Source: Equus caballus
Taxonomy: Eukaryota > Chordata > Mammalia > Perissodactyla > Equidae
Direction: 5' to 3'
DNA: 64,000 nt
NCBI RefSeq assembly: GCF_041296265.1
Contig: NC_091712.1
Span: 10,945,001 to 11,009,000 of the forward strand
This document shows positions 24,955 to 37,479 of the stretch, one piece after another (the stretch's first letter is position 1; every line of letters begins with the position of its first letter). The notes under the pieces are model-generated. The model was not told the origin of the DNA and searched no databases. It saw only the letters and a list, made by a program, of their open reading frames with translations. Position numbers and translations under genes: made by a program.

Positions 24955-25390
24955 TTACTATGTACCAGGTGCTATTCTAGGCACTGGGGATTTAACATAA
25001 AATATCTTTAAAAAGGCACAAATCCCTACGCTTATAGAAATTGTATTCTAGTATATATACAAAAGTAAATAGGTAACTAAACTGTATGACATGTCAGAGA
25101 ATGGTAAGTGCTAAGGAGCAAAATTAAGCAGAGATGTAAGAATAGGAGATACAGAATGTTGGTGGGAGTTGCATTTCTATGAAGTAGTCATAAAAGTCAT
25201 TATTGAGAAGACACATTTTAATAGCAAACCAAAGGAAGTGAGGGGGTAAGCCATGCATATATCTGAATGAAGAATAATGAAGACACAGAAAACAATCTGT
25301 GTGAAGGTCCTTAGGCAGGAGTATGCCTGATGTCATGCACAAAGTTGGCAGGAACAAAGGTATATGTGTTACAGTGGGGTCAAGGGATTG
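24955..25390 (-). mobile_element. LINE-2 3' end, antisense
   Basis: Begins with tactatgtaccaggtgctat, tctaggcactggggatttaa, and continues with attgtattctagtatatata, gtaagtgctaaggagcaaaa and gtccttaggcaggagtatgc. This is the reversed L2 3' portion. An ERE lies just to its right, and more L2-like sequence follows the ERE. Confidence 0.75.
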
Positions 25391-25420
25391 TTAAAATTTG
25401 CAATTAGAAATAAGCTGGAA

Positions 25421-25620
25421 GGCCTGGCCCCACGGCCTAGTGTTTAAGTTTGGGATGCTCCACTTTGGTGGCGCAGGCTCAGTTCCTACACCATTCGTCA
25501 GCAGCCATGCTATGTTACTGACCCACATAAAAAATAGAGCGAGATTGGCACAGATGTTAGTCCAAGGTGAATCTTTTTCAGAAAAAAACAAAAGAAAGAA
25601 AGAAAGAAAGAAAGAAAGAG
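25421..25620 (+). mobile_element. ERE SINE (older tailed type), forward
   Basis: Head aaggcctggccccacggcct and agtgtttaagtttgggatgc, middle gcgcaggctcagttcctaca, tail gattggcacagatgttagtc and an A-rich end that has expanded into an (AAAG)n tract at 25590-25620. It lies between two parts of an antisense L2. Confidence 0.8.
25590..25620. repeat. (AAAG)n microsatellite in SINE tail
   Basis: About seven AAAG units that appear to have grown from the A-tail of the ERE. Confidence 0.9.
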
Positions 25621-25629
25621 CAAGAAATA

Positions 25630-26020
25630 GAAGCTGGGAATAATAATAAGATGATTTGAAAATTTGTGATTCAAAATTGAGATTTTAGAAGGTTTTGAAT
25701 TATTGGTAATTACAGAGTCTAAGGTATGACTATGGGCATGAGCAACTGAGATACATTAAAGGACAAGATTCCTGGGGAAAAAATGGTCAAATTGGTAGAT
25801 TTAGAAGCCAGCATATTGGAAGGATCATCTTTGTGGGTGATGGTGCAAAGAGCCTAGAAGCAGTAGATGACTTTTATAAAAAAAAAAAAAGTCGATTGTA
25901 TCATCATCTGATGGAGATTGAAAGCTAAGAATAATCATGGAGTAAAGAGGGAGTAGAAACTAGAAGTAGCAATGAGAGGCAATCATATCAAAATCTCATC
26001 TCGAGGGCTTTGACACGAGA
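25630..26020 (-). mobile_element. LINE-2-like continuation, antisense
   Basis: gattcctggggaaaaaatgg, aagagcctagaagcagtaga and similar segments fit the more 5' part of antisense L2, continuing the copy at 24955. Weak match; limits approximate. Confidence 0.35.
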
Positions 26021-26489
26021 GATGTGGGAAAAGAAACAATCTTTACTTAAGTGGAAATGCATATAGAGAGAAGAACTAGGAAAGCAAGAAAATATTCACA
26101 TAAGAGATTGAACGTGTAGGAGATTCTGTTTGTTGTTTACCTAACATACAGAAGATTTAATGAAAGGGGATTCAGTGTTATGTGAGTTTCGATGTAAAAA
26201 GGGAGTTTATAGTGCTATAGGAGATTTAAACTGTAAATTTGAAACATTATCATTAAAAAATCACCAGTCTTTAGTTTAAGAAGCATTCATGCAATCTCTT
26301 CAAATCCTGTGAAGTCAAGACTCCTGGACTTGCTATTGGGCTTTTTGAAATAGCATAATCCACAAGAACATGAGCTGTGAAGACAGGGATTTTCTTTTTT
26401 TCACTGCTACGTAGAATAGTACTGGGCAGTAATAGGAAGTCAAAAGATATTTGTCACATCAAATTAAATTTTCAGTAAAAAATGTTTCT
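26021..26489. other. No recognised feature
   Basis: Possibly still degraded L2. No gene or site seen. Confidence 0.35.
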
Positions 26490-27115
26490 GTGGATGCACC
26501 AGGTGCCAAGTGCCCGTGGTAAAGGCTGCTAGTTGTCCACCAAAACCCATTCTCCCTTCTTCTGCAGTAACAGAGAGCACCTGTGTTCGTGGTGACCTGA
26601 GCACAGCTAACATTCTCCAGCCCCTTTGCATCTAGGTGCAGCTCTGTGACTACATTTTTGTCAATTGGATGCGAGAAGAACGGATATGTTAATTTCTAGG
26701 CAGAAATCTAAATATTGGACTGTACTCCTCAAGTAGATTTCCCCTTTTTGACATGTGAAACTAAGCTGGTGGTGTCACAACTGTAGGTAACAGTGCTCTA
26801 TGGCAATGCTTCTCAAACTATAATCTGCATATGAAACTCCTAGAGTTAAAGTCACATCACGATTCTTCAGGCGTAGGATGAACTTTAGGATGCTGCATTT
26901 CTAACAAGCTCCCAGTGATGCCAGTGATACTAATATCTGCATCATATTTTGAACATGAAGACCTTAGGAGATGACCAATCAGCTGTTTGGGAGGAACCTG
27001 ACTTCCTGAATAAAATGGAGGACATGCACCCCCCTGCCAACCTGGACCATCTACCTGCAATTGTTATATCAAGTAGAATAAACTTCCTATATTTTAAAGC
27101 ACTGGGTCTCTCCTT
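26490..27115 (+). mobile_element. MaLR/MLT1-like LTR, fossil, interrupted
   Basis: The order fits an old ERVL-MaLR type LTR: ctgcagtaacagagagcacc, cccctttgcatctaggtgca, tgtcaattggatgcgagaag, then after an interruption ctgccaacctggaccatcta and gtagaataaacttcctatat. Very old and broken; no internal genes seen. A hAT fragment interrupts it. Family assignment is from memory of the consensus and uncertain. Confidence 0.4.
26802..26952 (+). mobile_element. hAT-Charlie nonautonomous DNA transposon fragment
   Basis: caatgcttctcaaactataa, gcatttctaacaagctccca, gtgatgccagtgatactaat and tcatattttgaa follow the order of a MER5/MER58-class element ('cagtgattctcaaact ... aacaagttcccaggtgatg ... cactttgag'). 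It lies inside the LTR-like fossil. Confidence 0.6.
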
Positions 27116-27202
27116 TATAGAAATCTATCCTTATTCAATATATAGGAAGAAAATCTCAAAGATTACCTGCTGGGGTTGCATTTCCTTTTCTTGTTGTTGT
27201 TC

Positions 27203-27340
27203 CAGCCTTATTGAGATATATACTTGACATATAACATTGAGTAAGTTTAAAGTGTACTATGTGATGATTGGATCCATGTATATATTATGAAATATATACC
27301 ACAACGTCAGTTAAAATATCTGTCACCCTACTCTGGAGCA
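27203..27340 (-). mobile_element. LINE-1 3' end fragment, antisense
   Basis: ccttattgagatatatactt, gacatataacattgagtaag, aagtgtactatgtgatgatt and accacaacgtcagttaaaat give the reversed L1MA-type 3' end. Confidence 0.75.
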
Positions 27341-27769
27341 GCTATTAGTCAGGGTCTGACTTTTAGACTTACAGGCAACGCTGAACTCTGTTAATACCCA
27401 GAGATGGGCAGGCTCTTGTGGACTGGCTCATTTTGACCAAACACAAAAGCGCTTGTGATGCAAAGCAGAATGTGAGTTAAGAATTTCCTCAAGCTCACCT
27501 CTGCTCACTTCTTAGGCTTCAGTCACAATGTAGCAGTATTTGGGGCCACCACAACAGTAATCACACTCTGGCATGGAAATTGTGTGGTTACAACAGTATA
27601 TAAGTTGGTCATAAGATGACCCAGAGTACACTCATATGAGTTTCAAAATTATCATTTAAGTGAAAAAAGGAAGTGAAGCATTCCTATAGAAACCAGCAGG
27701 TCTTAGTATTAGGGTCTCTGGTTTAAACTCATCAAGTTCTAAGCACTCAATTACAACAACTACCACAAA
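27341..27769. other. No recognised feature
   Basis: No gene or assignable repeat. The segment around 27350-27420 mentions no known motif. Confidence 0.35.
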
Positions 27770-28800
27770 TACTTAATGAATTTCTGCTATGATGAAAGCG
27801 CTCTACAACTGGCTTGGTATATAATCCTGACCAAATGGATAGAAATCCATGCCTTCTTGGAGCTTACATTCTAGTGGAGACAGACAAAAGACAATAAATA
27901 CAATAAGTGAGTTAAGTAGTATGTTAGATGGTAAATGCTATTAAGAAGGAAAAAAATAGAGTAAGATAAGAGATCAGGAGCACTGATGGGAGTGCTGTAT
28001 TTAATATGGCATAAGGGGTGACTTATTGAGGAGAGACTAGAATAATGCCATATGCAAGTGAAGCTGTTCACCAAGCACCTTACTGGAAAAGAATTCTAAA
28101 GAACGAAAACAGCTGAGGCCAATGCCCAAAAGTGAAGCCTGCCTGCTGTGGTCAAGGTTGCAAGGAAGCCAGTGTGGCTGGAACCAAGGGAGCAACTGTG
28201 GAAGTACCATAAGAGGCCAAGGAGGTGACAGAAGGCTAAATCATTGTGAGGATTTTTCCCTTTTCTGTGAGTGAAATGGGACCATTGCAGAGTGTTAAGC
28301 AGAGAAGTCCTGATTTGCCGCTAGTTTCAAAAGGAGCATCAGTCTGCTGTGCTGGAAGTGGACTCAGCAGAACAAGAGTAGAAGTAGTCAGCATTCTTAG
28401 AGTTTATGCTTGTGGTCTCAGTGAGAGAGAGTAGCAGCTCAGGCCAGGATGACAGGAGAATTAATTGGAAAATATATCATATACTGTAAATAGTTTAAAG
28501 GCAAACTTTTTTTTTCTAATAGGTTAGGTGTGAGCTCTGATATCAACTTTTGTGACTCCATGTTTTTGCCCTGGGAAACTGGAAAGATGGAATTTCCTCA
28601 GGAAGTCTACAGGTAGAGTATATTTAGGGTGAAAACAGTCATAAAATGTGAAAATATCTATTAGATATATAAAGAAAGATGTCGAGCAAGTAGTTGAGTA
28701 TACAAGTCTGGCATTCAAGTGAGAAGTGTGAGATGGAGATATAAATGTGAAAGTCATCAGCATAAAGATGATATTTAAAGTCACAACAACCCTTGATTTT
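27770..28800 (-). mobile_element. Long LINE-2 copy, antisense
   Basis: Starting with cttggagcttacattctagt and ggagacagacaaaagacaat, then ggaagccagtgtggctggaa, a cagagtgttaagcagagaag segment, gtcgagcaagtagttgagta, and aaagtcatcagcataaagat. These appear in the order of a reversed L2 over about 1 kb, making it one of the longest L2 remnants here. Short frames inside it are not genes. Confidence 0.7.
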
Positions 28801-30715
28801 ATTTTAGAGTTTTAATATAATATTTTAATGAAACTTCTCTGAGCTTTGGTGTCCTAAACACATGCATCTTCAGAGAAATCTCAGCGAATCACAATTAATG
28901 GAAAAAGAAAAAAGCTTCCTCATAACCAATGACCTTCCACAAACACTTTTACTGAGAGTATTTGGGCAAAACTCAAGATGAAAAGCTCCATAACCTCATC
29001 TCCATTACTACTTCCCCTTTCTCCTTTTCTCTTTTCTTCTTTTCTGTTTATATAATGTTAAACAATATCAATTAATAGCAATGCTAAATTTGTGGCAAAA
29101 CTGGCAAGGCAAGTAGCTTATCAATGCCTTATGTTACAATTCAGGAAAATCCTGCCCAATCATTTACAGGACTTGTACTTGAGAGAGTCTCCAGTAAAGA
29201 GTAAGAGATATAAATAAATCTTCCAAATTTTTATTATCAGAGTGTGAAGGTCCATCAATGTCATTATCCCCAGGAGAGGTGCTCATACAAAATTTCTCAA
29301 AGAGACATTATATGAGTTCATTTGCCACAATTTAGGGTCCAGTCTTCAGAGCTGTAGAAAAATAGTCTTGATTATATTTATTCTCAGTGATAGATCCATT
29401 AGTCACTCCCTCAGGCTCCTCTGCTCCATACTCATTGGTTAACACAACCTGAACAGGAATGTAAATTTAATGAGATACATTAAAAAGTAGAAATGAAATC
29501 ACCAAAGTGCTTATCCCAGTCACTGGTCAATATCTTTCTCTCCAGGAAGGAAAATCTCCATAGGAAGCCCAGTTGACATAGAAAGTTTGCTTGATAAAGC
29601 TAGAAGTCAAGTGGCCGTAGCCTGAGACATTTCTTCTAACCAAGAAGTGTACCTGCCGGGCAACTGACCAATCTTACACACAAGTCAGTGAAACGCTTCT
29701 CTGCACTAGGACTATACCTGATACATAACGAGGGATTTTGCTTCCTTAATATATTGTTCTCTGTATTTCCAAGCTGGAAAACTCACTTCTGTGGACATCT
29801 TCTCCTTTTGGATGGATTATTATGACATTAGCTCTATTTTTTATGTCAGTTGTTGCCTTTTTTGTATACATGATCTCATCCATGAGGTGTTGGATAGATA
29901 ACTCTCAAATTGTCACCAATCCATCAATCAAAGATTAAGGAAGTTTCCACAGACTTAAATTACAAAAATAGGTATGTATATAAAACTAAATAGCATGCAC
30001 AAAAATAATTAACATGATAAACGGCAAATTTGTTATGGTACATGAAGAAAAATTATGAATAAATACAATGCATATATTTGTTATAACTAGAATTGTCCTT
30101 ATTTGAATAGAAGACCATGAATTATCTCCTCGTACGTGTTCAACAGGCAAAGGAAAGGCCAGTTTTTACGGCTGTTACAGAGGGAAGACAAGCATCAAAT
30201 AGGGACTTAATTAGCTGATATATATGCTCCCTTGGGATCAGAAGTTTCTGGGCGATTCACCATTGAGCTGGAAAAAGATAAGATCAAGAGTTAGTAGAAT
30301 GCGGAACTGATTCTCCGACAAAATGAATGAGTCAAAATTGGGACCAATTTTTCAACTTAGATCAGAAACACGGAGAAAAGAAACACAAACCAGAATAATG
30401 TACAGAGGGAGATAAAGCCATAGATACAGCAGGATCTGGCTCATAAGCTGCAATGCAGAGAGCAGAAGTGAGGAGTTGGCTGATCCTCCCACAAATACTG
30501 CTGTTCTCAATATGCTGACACTCTTTGTGATATTGACTCAAAATGAAATGTGTCTGTGCTCTGTGATTGTTTTTCCTACTTCTCCAAACATCGCCCTGGA
30601 AGAGGATTAGATTGCCCACGTTGGAATGACAACATTTTCTCTTTTCTATTAATCCAATTTTATTTAAACTTTTACATAATGGGCAATTGGAGTCTTCTGT
30701 TTTTGCCACCTCGAG
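28801..30715. other. Unassigned region
   Basis: No gene recognised. A 57-codon open segment at about 29747-29938 (+) encodes a hydrophobic stretch (WIIMTLALFFMSVVAFFVYM) followed by a polar tail. It has no start codon in a sensible position and no known relative, so I only flag it. The minus-strand frame at 30362-30709 lies downstream of the OR pseudogene and has no OR or other motif. Confidence 0.3.
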
Positions 30716-31605
30716 TCAGTTTTTGCACCATAACTTTCTCTCGGCATTTTTAACTTCTTCATTCCTCAGAATGTAAATGAGGGGCTTCAGCAAAGATGTC
30801 CCAATAGTGTAAAGCACAGCCACCACTTTTTCTACTGGAAATGTGGTTAGAGGGTGAGAGTATGTGAATATACATGGAGTGGAGAACAAGATGACAACAA
30901 TAATGTGGTAGGTGCAAGTGGAGAGGGCTTTCCTTCTTCCGTATGCACTGTGGTTACTCAGAGAATATAATATATAAATATAGGAGATAAGCAGGATCAC
31001 AAAAGTCACCATGCACATAGCAACACAATTAAACACTATGTTGATTGATGACATACAACTTTCAACGAACATTGCATATCACGGAAATACTGATCGTAAC
31101 ATTGGGGCCACAGAAGGGTAATTTCCAAGCCAAGAGACTCTGTGCTGAGGCATGGATACAAGACCCCAGCCATGCCAGGTTCACCAATGCACCACAGACA
31201 CGCTGGCTCATGATAGTTGTGTATCGCAGGGCTTAGAAATGGCCACATAGTAATCAAAGGACATGAAGTTGAGCACCAAGATCTCCATGCACCCAAAGAA
31301 GTGAACTGCAAAGATCTGGCTCATGCACTCATTGTAGGAGATGACTTCCTTCTCAGACACAGAATCTATAAGCAGCCTAGGAGCAGCAGTTGGTAGGAAA
31401 CACATATCAGCAAAGGATAAGTAGAAGAGGAAGAAGTACATGGGGCTTCCAAGCATCTGGCAGTGTCTTGCTCATCACAATAACTAAATTGACTGACAGA
31501 ATTGTGAGGTAGAGAAACAAGAAGACCACAAACATTATTTTCTCCTTTAGAACCCCCTGTGTTAACCCAAGCAGAATGAACTCATTCAGACTATTTCAGC
31601 TCCAT
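30716..31605 (-). pseudogene. Olfactory receptor, family 4-like pseudogene
   Basis: A full-span class II OR4-type receptor with multiple breaks. Likely start ATG at 31605-31603, followed almost at once by an in-frame TAG. NEFILLGLTQ is the family N-terminal signature, then FVVFLFLYLTILSVNLVIVM (TM1), MLGSPMYFFLFYLSFADM (TM2), ECMSQIFAVHFFGCMEI (TM3), a MSFDYYVAISKP motif in place of MAYDRYVAICKP, then a shift near 31220, a LPFCGPNV equivalent near 31110, a second shift near 31070, MVTFVILLISYIYILYSLSN (TM5), KALSTCTYHIIVVILF (TM6), and PLIYILRNEEVKNAERKLW with stop TGA at 30716-30718. The tail EVKNAxRKLW is OR4 type. At least three frame changes are apparent, so no functional product is expected. 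Confidence 0.9.
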
Positions 31606-31747
31606 GGTTATAGTGAACATAGAAAGGACACAGATGAGAAATTGTTCATCTGCAAAGAACATGAGAAAAATGGTGACTTGGCAATAGCAATGGACTTGGA
31701 CTCTGAATTCCAACTTTACAGTTCTGATTCCGTTAACACATATAACT

Positions 31748-31870
31748 CAGTGGTACTCAAAGTTTTTCATGCATTATAATTGCTTGGGAAACTTTTATTT
31801 TTAATGCTGATGTCCATGCTTTAACCATCGGTATTGATTGAAGGTCTTCCTATGTGGATCATGATTTTGG
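31748..31870 (+). mobile_element. hAT-Charlie-like DNA transposon fragment
   Basis: cagtggtactcaaagttttt is a hAT-Charlie (MER5/MER58 class) terminal start, followed by ttgcttgggaaacttttatt and gctgatgtccatgctttaac in family order. 3' end decayed. Confidence 0.5.
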
Positions 31871-31899
31871 AGGGAAGATAATAAGCCTACAAGTGATTG

Positions 31900-32000
31900 T
31901 GCCCTCTGCCAAGGTCTGAGGACTAATCACTGTGCTGCATGATCTTGATCAAATCACTTTAATGTCTTAAAACTTTTGCTTCATATGAAAATTAGAAATT
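31900..32000 (+). mobile_element. MIR fragment, forward
   Basis: atgatcttgatcaaatcact, ttaatgtcttaaaacttttg and a catatgaaaattagaaattc segment fit the MIR order ('gaccttgggcaagtcactt ... ctcatctgtaaaatg'). Diverged. Confidence 0.4.
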
Positions 32001-32020
32001 CTAATAGACATTTTATTAAG

Positions 32021-32055
32021 TATATATATATGTGCATATAATATATATATATACA
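32021..32055. repeat. (TA)n microsatellite
   Basis: Interrupted TA dinucleotide tract with a tgtgca break. Confidence 0.9.
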
Positions 32056-33333
32056 CATCTCAATTACTGAAAAATAACATCCCTATATATTTTTAAAATA
32101 ATTCATTTAGAAAATCCCCCTTGAGAAAACACATTTCTTGATTTGGACACCAGTTTGCATCCACTATTCCTGACTCTTAAATATCTTGTGTGGATTATTC
32201 TTTAAGAGGAAATTACTCCTCCAATTTTAGGCTTTTAGTGGCCATAATTTTACCTTCAGTGTCAGTCATGGCACGTAAGATATTTGAATAAATCACTGAG
32301 GTTGGCATTATTGAGGAAAATTACTATATATTTAACATAATATATTACTCATATAGGATGCATGATATCAAGTTCCACATCCCATGGATCCAAGGTGATG
32401 TGCCACTTGTTATATTTCTATAAATTGAACGTCTTTACTCATATATGATTCTCCTACCAGTATATTACAGAGATTTATATTCTTCCAATTTTTATCTCTC
32501 TGAAAACATAATTCAAAAAGTGTTTCAAAATTTTAACACACAGATATTTCCCATTATTCTACTGTATTCTTTGTTTATATACATACACATCTATAGAAGT
32601 TCAATTGTGCTGTAATATTATACTTTTTATTTTCAGGTTTGATTGTTAAAAGTCTTTCTGCATGCAGTTAAAGAGTATCTGCAACACAATTGTCCATTTT
32701 AGCAACTGTAAGTTAACATATCAACATTTCATAATATAAATTTTATAATTTATTTTTATTTGTTTTCAAATGTTCACTCTAATAAAAGGCTTTTGAATAA
32801 GCCTCTTCTCACTTTTAGCCTTTGCTTATTTTTAATATTTTTTTCAGAATAAATTTCCAGGAGGTTACTGACATGAAATATGAAAATTGTCATAATTATT
32901 AATGGCCTTTTTGATTGTTTCAATATTTATTAGAGAAATTTTAATTATAAAACAAAAATATTTTCATAATAAAATATCCAAAGTTAACAGTAGATTACAG
33001 GGTTAAAAAAGTAACCTTGAAAAATGTATAATTAACCTATTCCACACTTAACAATTAGCTTACTTTCTTAATCATTCTTCCAGGTTTCTCAGTGTTATAC
33101 TTGCCTGGTTATATATCCCCTCTTATGTAAAGACTGGATCATTTTCCATTGTTTCTAAGATTATAGAAATATGGAACAGATTCCTAATGAAAATTTGACT
33201 TAGGGCATTATCTTATTTACTTGGTTAATAGCATTAAAATTATGCTATATGTTTCTTTGATTAGCGATATGGTATAACACTTTATATATTTTTATTTCTT
33301 GTATTTCATCTTTTCTGAATTATATATATCTTT
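32056..33333. other. AT-rich, unassigned
   Basis: Parts at 32460-32900 (such as ttttcagaataaatttccag) recall an antisense L1ME-type 3' UTR, but too weakly to call. No gene. Confidence 0.3.
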
Positions 33334-33341
33334 TGTAGTTA

Positions 33342-33591
33342 TTTTTTTCTTCTTTTTTTGCCAAGGAAGAGTCACCCTGAGCTAACATCTGTTGCCAATC
33401 TTCCTCTTTTTGCTTGAGGAAGATTGTCCTTGGGCTAACATCTGCGCCAACCTTCTATTTTTTGCATGCAGGTTGCTGCCACAGCATGCCTGATGACTGG
33501 CATAGGTCTGCACCAGGGATCTGAAACCACGAACCTAGGCTGACAAAGTGGAGTGCTCTGAACCCAACTGCTATGGCATGGGGCAAGCCCC
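33342..33591 (-). mobile_element. ERE SINE with doubled tail, reverse
   Basis: The tail motif occurs twice on the + strand: ccctgagctaacatctgttg and, about 50 bases on, gggctaacatctgcgccaac. The body then runs through caggttgctgccacagcatg and accagggatctgaaaccacg to the head gcatggggcaagcccc. Flanking tgtagtta at 33334-33341 and 33592-33599 is a likely target-site duplication. Confidence 0.85.
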
Positions 33592-33599
33592 TGTAGTTA

Positions 33600-36500
33600 A
33601 GTTTTTGATTTCTTTACATTTTGAGCTCTTTAGTTTTTGTTTCATTTTTATATAGTCAATCTATCAAGTTTTCTCTCCTTTCCAGTTTAGTCTATTACTT
33701 CACTTGGGGAGTTATCATCTTTAATCTGTCTCATAATATTTCTATGATTTTTTAAAAATATTAATGACAAATGATCTGGAATTTATTTTAGCATGCATTT
33801 TGAGAAACTCTTCCTCCTTCTCATTAATCACCAACCCATCAATGAATTAGTAACACCATCAAGTCATCATATATGTACTGAGAACCTACTCACATCTGCA
33901 GTCACTGTAGTGTGTCATGGAAAGATGTCCTCAACCTCTTTACATTCAAGTTGGAAGAGTAACATGCCTCTAGATAAGATAATTACTTACATAAGAATTA
34001 CACACAACTGTATGTGATAATACCAAGTCAGTTTTGATTCCAAAGGTAGAAAGATCCCTAGAGAATAACCTGATTGGTCATTGAAGACTCAAAAATGAGA
34101 AAGAAGTGAAGTTATGGCTTCAAATGTGTTAAACTGTAGTTTTCAATGAGTTTCTCTGAAACTCAAGTATTCAATAAACTTCAACTCGGTTTCTTTATGT
34201 AGAATTTCAATAGTATTTTTCAATATTAGATTTTCAATACTAGAAATTCAACTTGTCCATTTACTTCTAATAAACACAAACATCTAAATAAAACTAAGTT
34301 TCTTCACAGTTCAGCAAAAATAATATTACTTTGGCGTGATAAACTAGAGATATTATAAAACTACAAGCTCTGATGGGCAGTTCCAATCATCTCTTACAAC
34401 TACGAAAGGGAAAACAAATTAATGATTACTTAGTTTCAATATATTAGGTTCATACAGGGGGGTAAAGACAAAAGAGAGGGAGGTTTTTGTTCTTAAGAGA
34501 GGAGAAAGTGGGTGAGAAGAGTAAGTAAAAAAAAAATCATGAGAAAGGTAGAAGCAGTCATTGCTTCAGGTAAACATAAAGATGATCTCTGTAAAACTAC
34601 ACTCTCGTTAAATTAAAGTTGTAGGAAGTATATTTGTGGGAAGATAATGGACAAACATGAAAGTGAGGTCACATAATTCTATTTTGTTTTATTTTAAATA
34701 AGTAAAGAGAAAGCATTTGGGGACGTGAGTACAGAGAAGCAGCACTTAACAAAGTGTATGCATTAAGTCAGATCAACCCCACCTCAGAGTCCGATCATTC
34801 AATTCAGTTATTATTTCCTAACACTCCTGGAGAAGTCTACCTCTCTGATTTTGGGGTCATCACAGTAGTGAAGCATGCTGTTTTCCCTGCTTTATTCCTT
34901 AATTTTTTCTTTTACCTTCTGAAATGTTAACCAGTGCACTTATATTTTGTACTACAGTTCTTCTATTTCTTTTCTCATAAATACATGTCTGGTTCTATCT
35001 CCTATGCTCCTATACTGCTACATGCTTTATTAAACATATACATTTAATTAAAAAAGAAAACCCTAGATTATATATTATTCTTGTTCTATAATCTAATCTT
35101 TTAAACCGATTTTCATTTTTTAAATTTCATTTGATCTGTGCATTTTCTCACAAAATAAGTGTGGCCATTTGCCTTGTGTTTTTCTGTGTACAGAGTTTGA
35201 GCTCTGATATGGAAAGTTTTACCTGGTACAGTTAGGCTACAACTAGAGTGAGATGCTACTGGATAGCATCTCTCTCTAGCATTCACCTTCTATGTCATAT
35301 AAAACATCAAATCCCAGTCATCGTGTAGATTGCATCCCAGAAAAGACAAATTCTGAGCCATCAGACAAAGATGCCAAATGACACCTTAATACCCTGTTCT
35401 GACTCCAAATCAAGTTCTGTGAACTTCATGATGAGACAAACATCAAAGCACAAAACTAGAAACTTAAGTGAATAATAGTGAAGAGGAGGAAAGAGCAGAG
35501 ACTAAATGAAGTCAGAGTAGGAGAGAGGAGAGTCACAGTGAGCAGACACAGAGAGCAGACAGCAGGCAGAAAGCATCAGGTAAATAGATAGAGAGCCATA
35601 TAGAGCAGAGAGAATTGGAGTTATTATTTTTAATAAAAATATTAGAAAAGTTAGTTTGACCCAAGCTTTCATCCCAGAATTCAGCTTCTTTCTCCCTTAA
35701 CACTGCACTATCACTTGCCCCCAAACCAGAGAGGGGGTACAGTTGTGGGTCATGAGAAAGCCTTGACAAGGATCTTGAAAGCCCAGGTGTGTATAAAGTG
35801 TAGCCCTATGTTATCCTCTGTCCCACAAATATCAGCACTGACCTAAAACTCTTCAAATGAGTGGACCCCCAAGAAAGAAACTTCTGCCACTCGGTCCTCA
35901 GGGCCATGGTGCTGTTTGGTGCAACCTTTGTGATAAAAGATGCTTTTGAGAGGTAGCGTAGCTTTGTGCTGAGGCCAGGGAAGCATTAGGAGCCCTGGAC
36001 CACGATAACACTTCACTAGGGGAAATACTCTCCAGTACCCCCACCATTTGTTGGAAGACACACTGAGAATAGATTCCATCATGTTAGCCTAAAGGAAACA
36101 CATAAAGAAAATATTTCAGATGGATGAAAAACTTACCTCTTTTCTTATAAGCAAATAGATGACTTGCAATAAAGTATATTTTTCGTATCTCCCACTTTAA
36201 TTTACTTAGACGGTGAATCATATGAAGACTGAATAAAACATGCAATCTATACTTTATTGAGATGTACAATGCTTTCTATCCTAGAGGTTATGGGGTGTAG
36301 GGAGTTTATGGAGAAAGGGGCTGCTGCACGTGGCTGTGCTTCACATGGTTCCTGAGCAGATGCACTAGGTTAGACAAAACCACACTTCTACTGGAGCAGG
36401 GGAGAGCATCGTGAAAAACAGGGGAAGTTGCTTAATTTGGTTCTTGGAAAGTTTTGGAGAAAACTGTCCCTGCGCTTTGAGAGAGAAATGCCTCTGAAGA

Positions 36501-37479
36501 GCTAGCTTCCCACAGTTTCTCTTTTGGAAAAACATGAGTTAAGTGTTTTCTTTATACTGCACTGGATATTTATAGTAATTCCCACCAAAGTTTGCAAATG
36601 CCTAAGGCAGGCTTTTAGCCTCAGGAGCTCCAAGGAAACCATTACTCCCAACTTTGTCCCAAAGGATGTCCAATGAGATACTTAGCTCAGACAGTCCAAG
36701 GGCAAAAGTAGACTTTGGGAAAAATTAGTTAAACTTCAACTCACTATGACTTGCAGGTGAGGAACCTCTGTTCCCTTCTCCATGTGATTTGCTCAGCCCA
36801 TCTCTTCTAGAGGCATGGAAGTCCCTGAGGTCAGGAACGGCTAGATAAATGAAATATGTAAGGTAGACATGAGTCTGGGACTCACTACTTATCTGCTATG
36901 TGAAGACTTGTAGGCTACAAGTAATAATCTCTGTTTATTTATTTTAACATTTTTAGTGTTATGTTTTCCCATTTCTAATCCTATCTATGCTTATGAATCA
37001 GTGTATAAAGACAGGAAAGAAGGAAAAGGGAAAATAATCCTTGAATACTTCTCTTACGTTTTTTCTTTTTCTTTTTAAAGATGTATGCACTTCCACTTAC
37101 AGAGAAGACAGGTGTTTGCTTTTAAATAGTTGCAACCTATTAAAGATTGGATAGATTACATTACAAAATTACTTTGTTACCTGGAAAACCACGTTACTAC
37201 CCAGACCTCTGGTGTAAGAATTACCTGCAAGATATGACATTACAAGCTAGGTGCCTTAAATGAGGATGAAGTGAGAGGTGCAGCGTAGGCATGGAAGGAG
37301 AAAGATGGGCGATAGAAATTGAGGTGGAAGAAGGCCATGAATAGATGATACCTTGCTCTGCACTTTGCTGAAGTGTCTAGTGGCAACCAACAAGCCCATG
37401 TGTCTCAGAGAAAATCATATCCCAACATCTGGCCTTTTTAGTTACAAATGGACTAGAAGAATCCTGAAGAAGGTTTTTA
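33600..37479. other. Long stretch without a recognised gene
   Basis: No known domain in any frame I read. Minus-strand frames of 78-79 codons at 35533-35769 and 35843-36082 begin with ATG but match no family. 36300-36900 is GC-richer than its surroundings. A T-rich stretch around 37060-37080 shows nothing else. Old repeats may lie here beyond visual recognition. Confidence 0.3.

Noticed and set aside
35533-36082. Two minus-strand frames of 78-79 codons
   Set aside because: They look protein-like at first glance, but no known motif, no splice sites in consistent phase and no shared frame between them.
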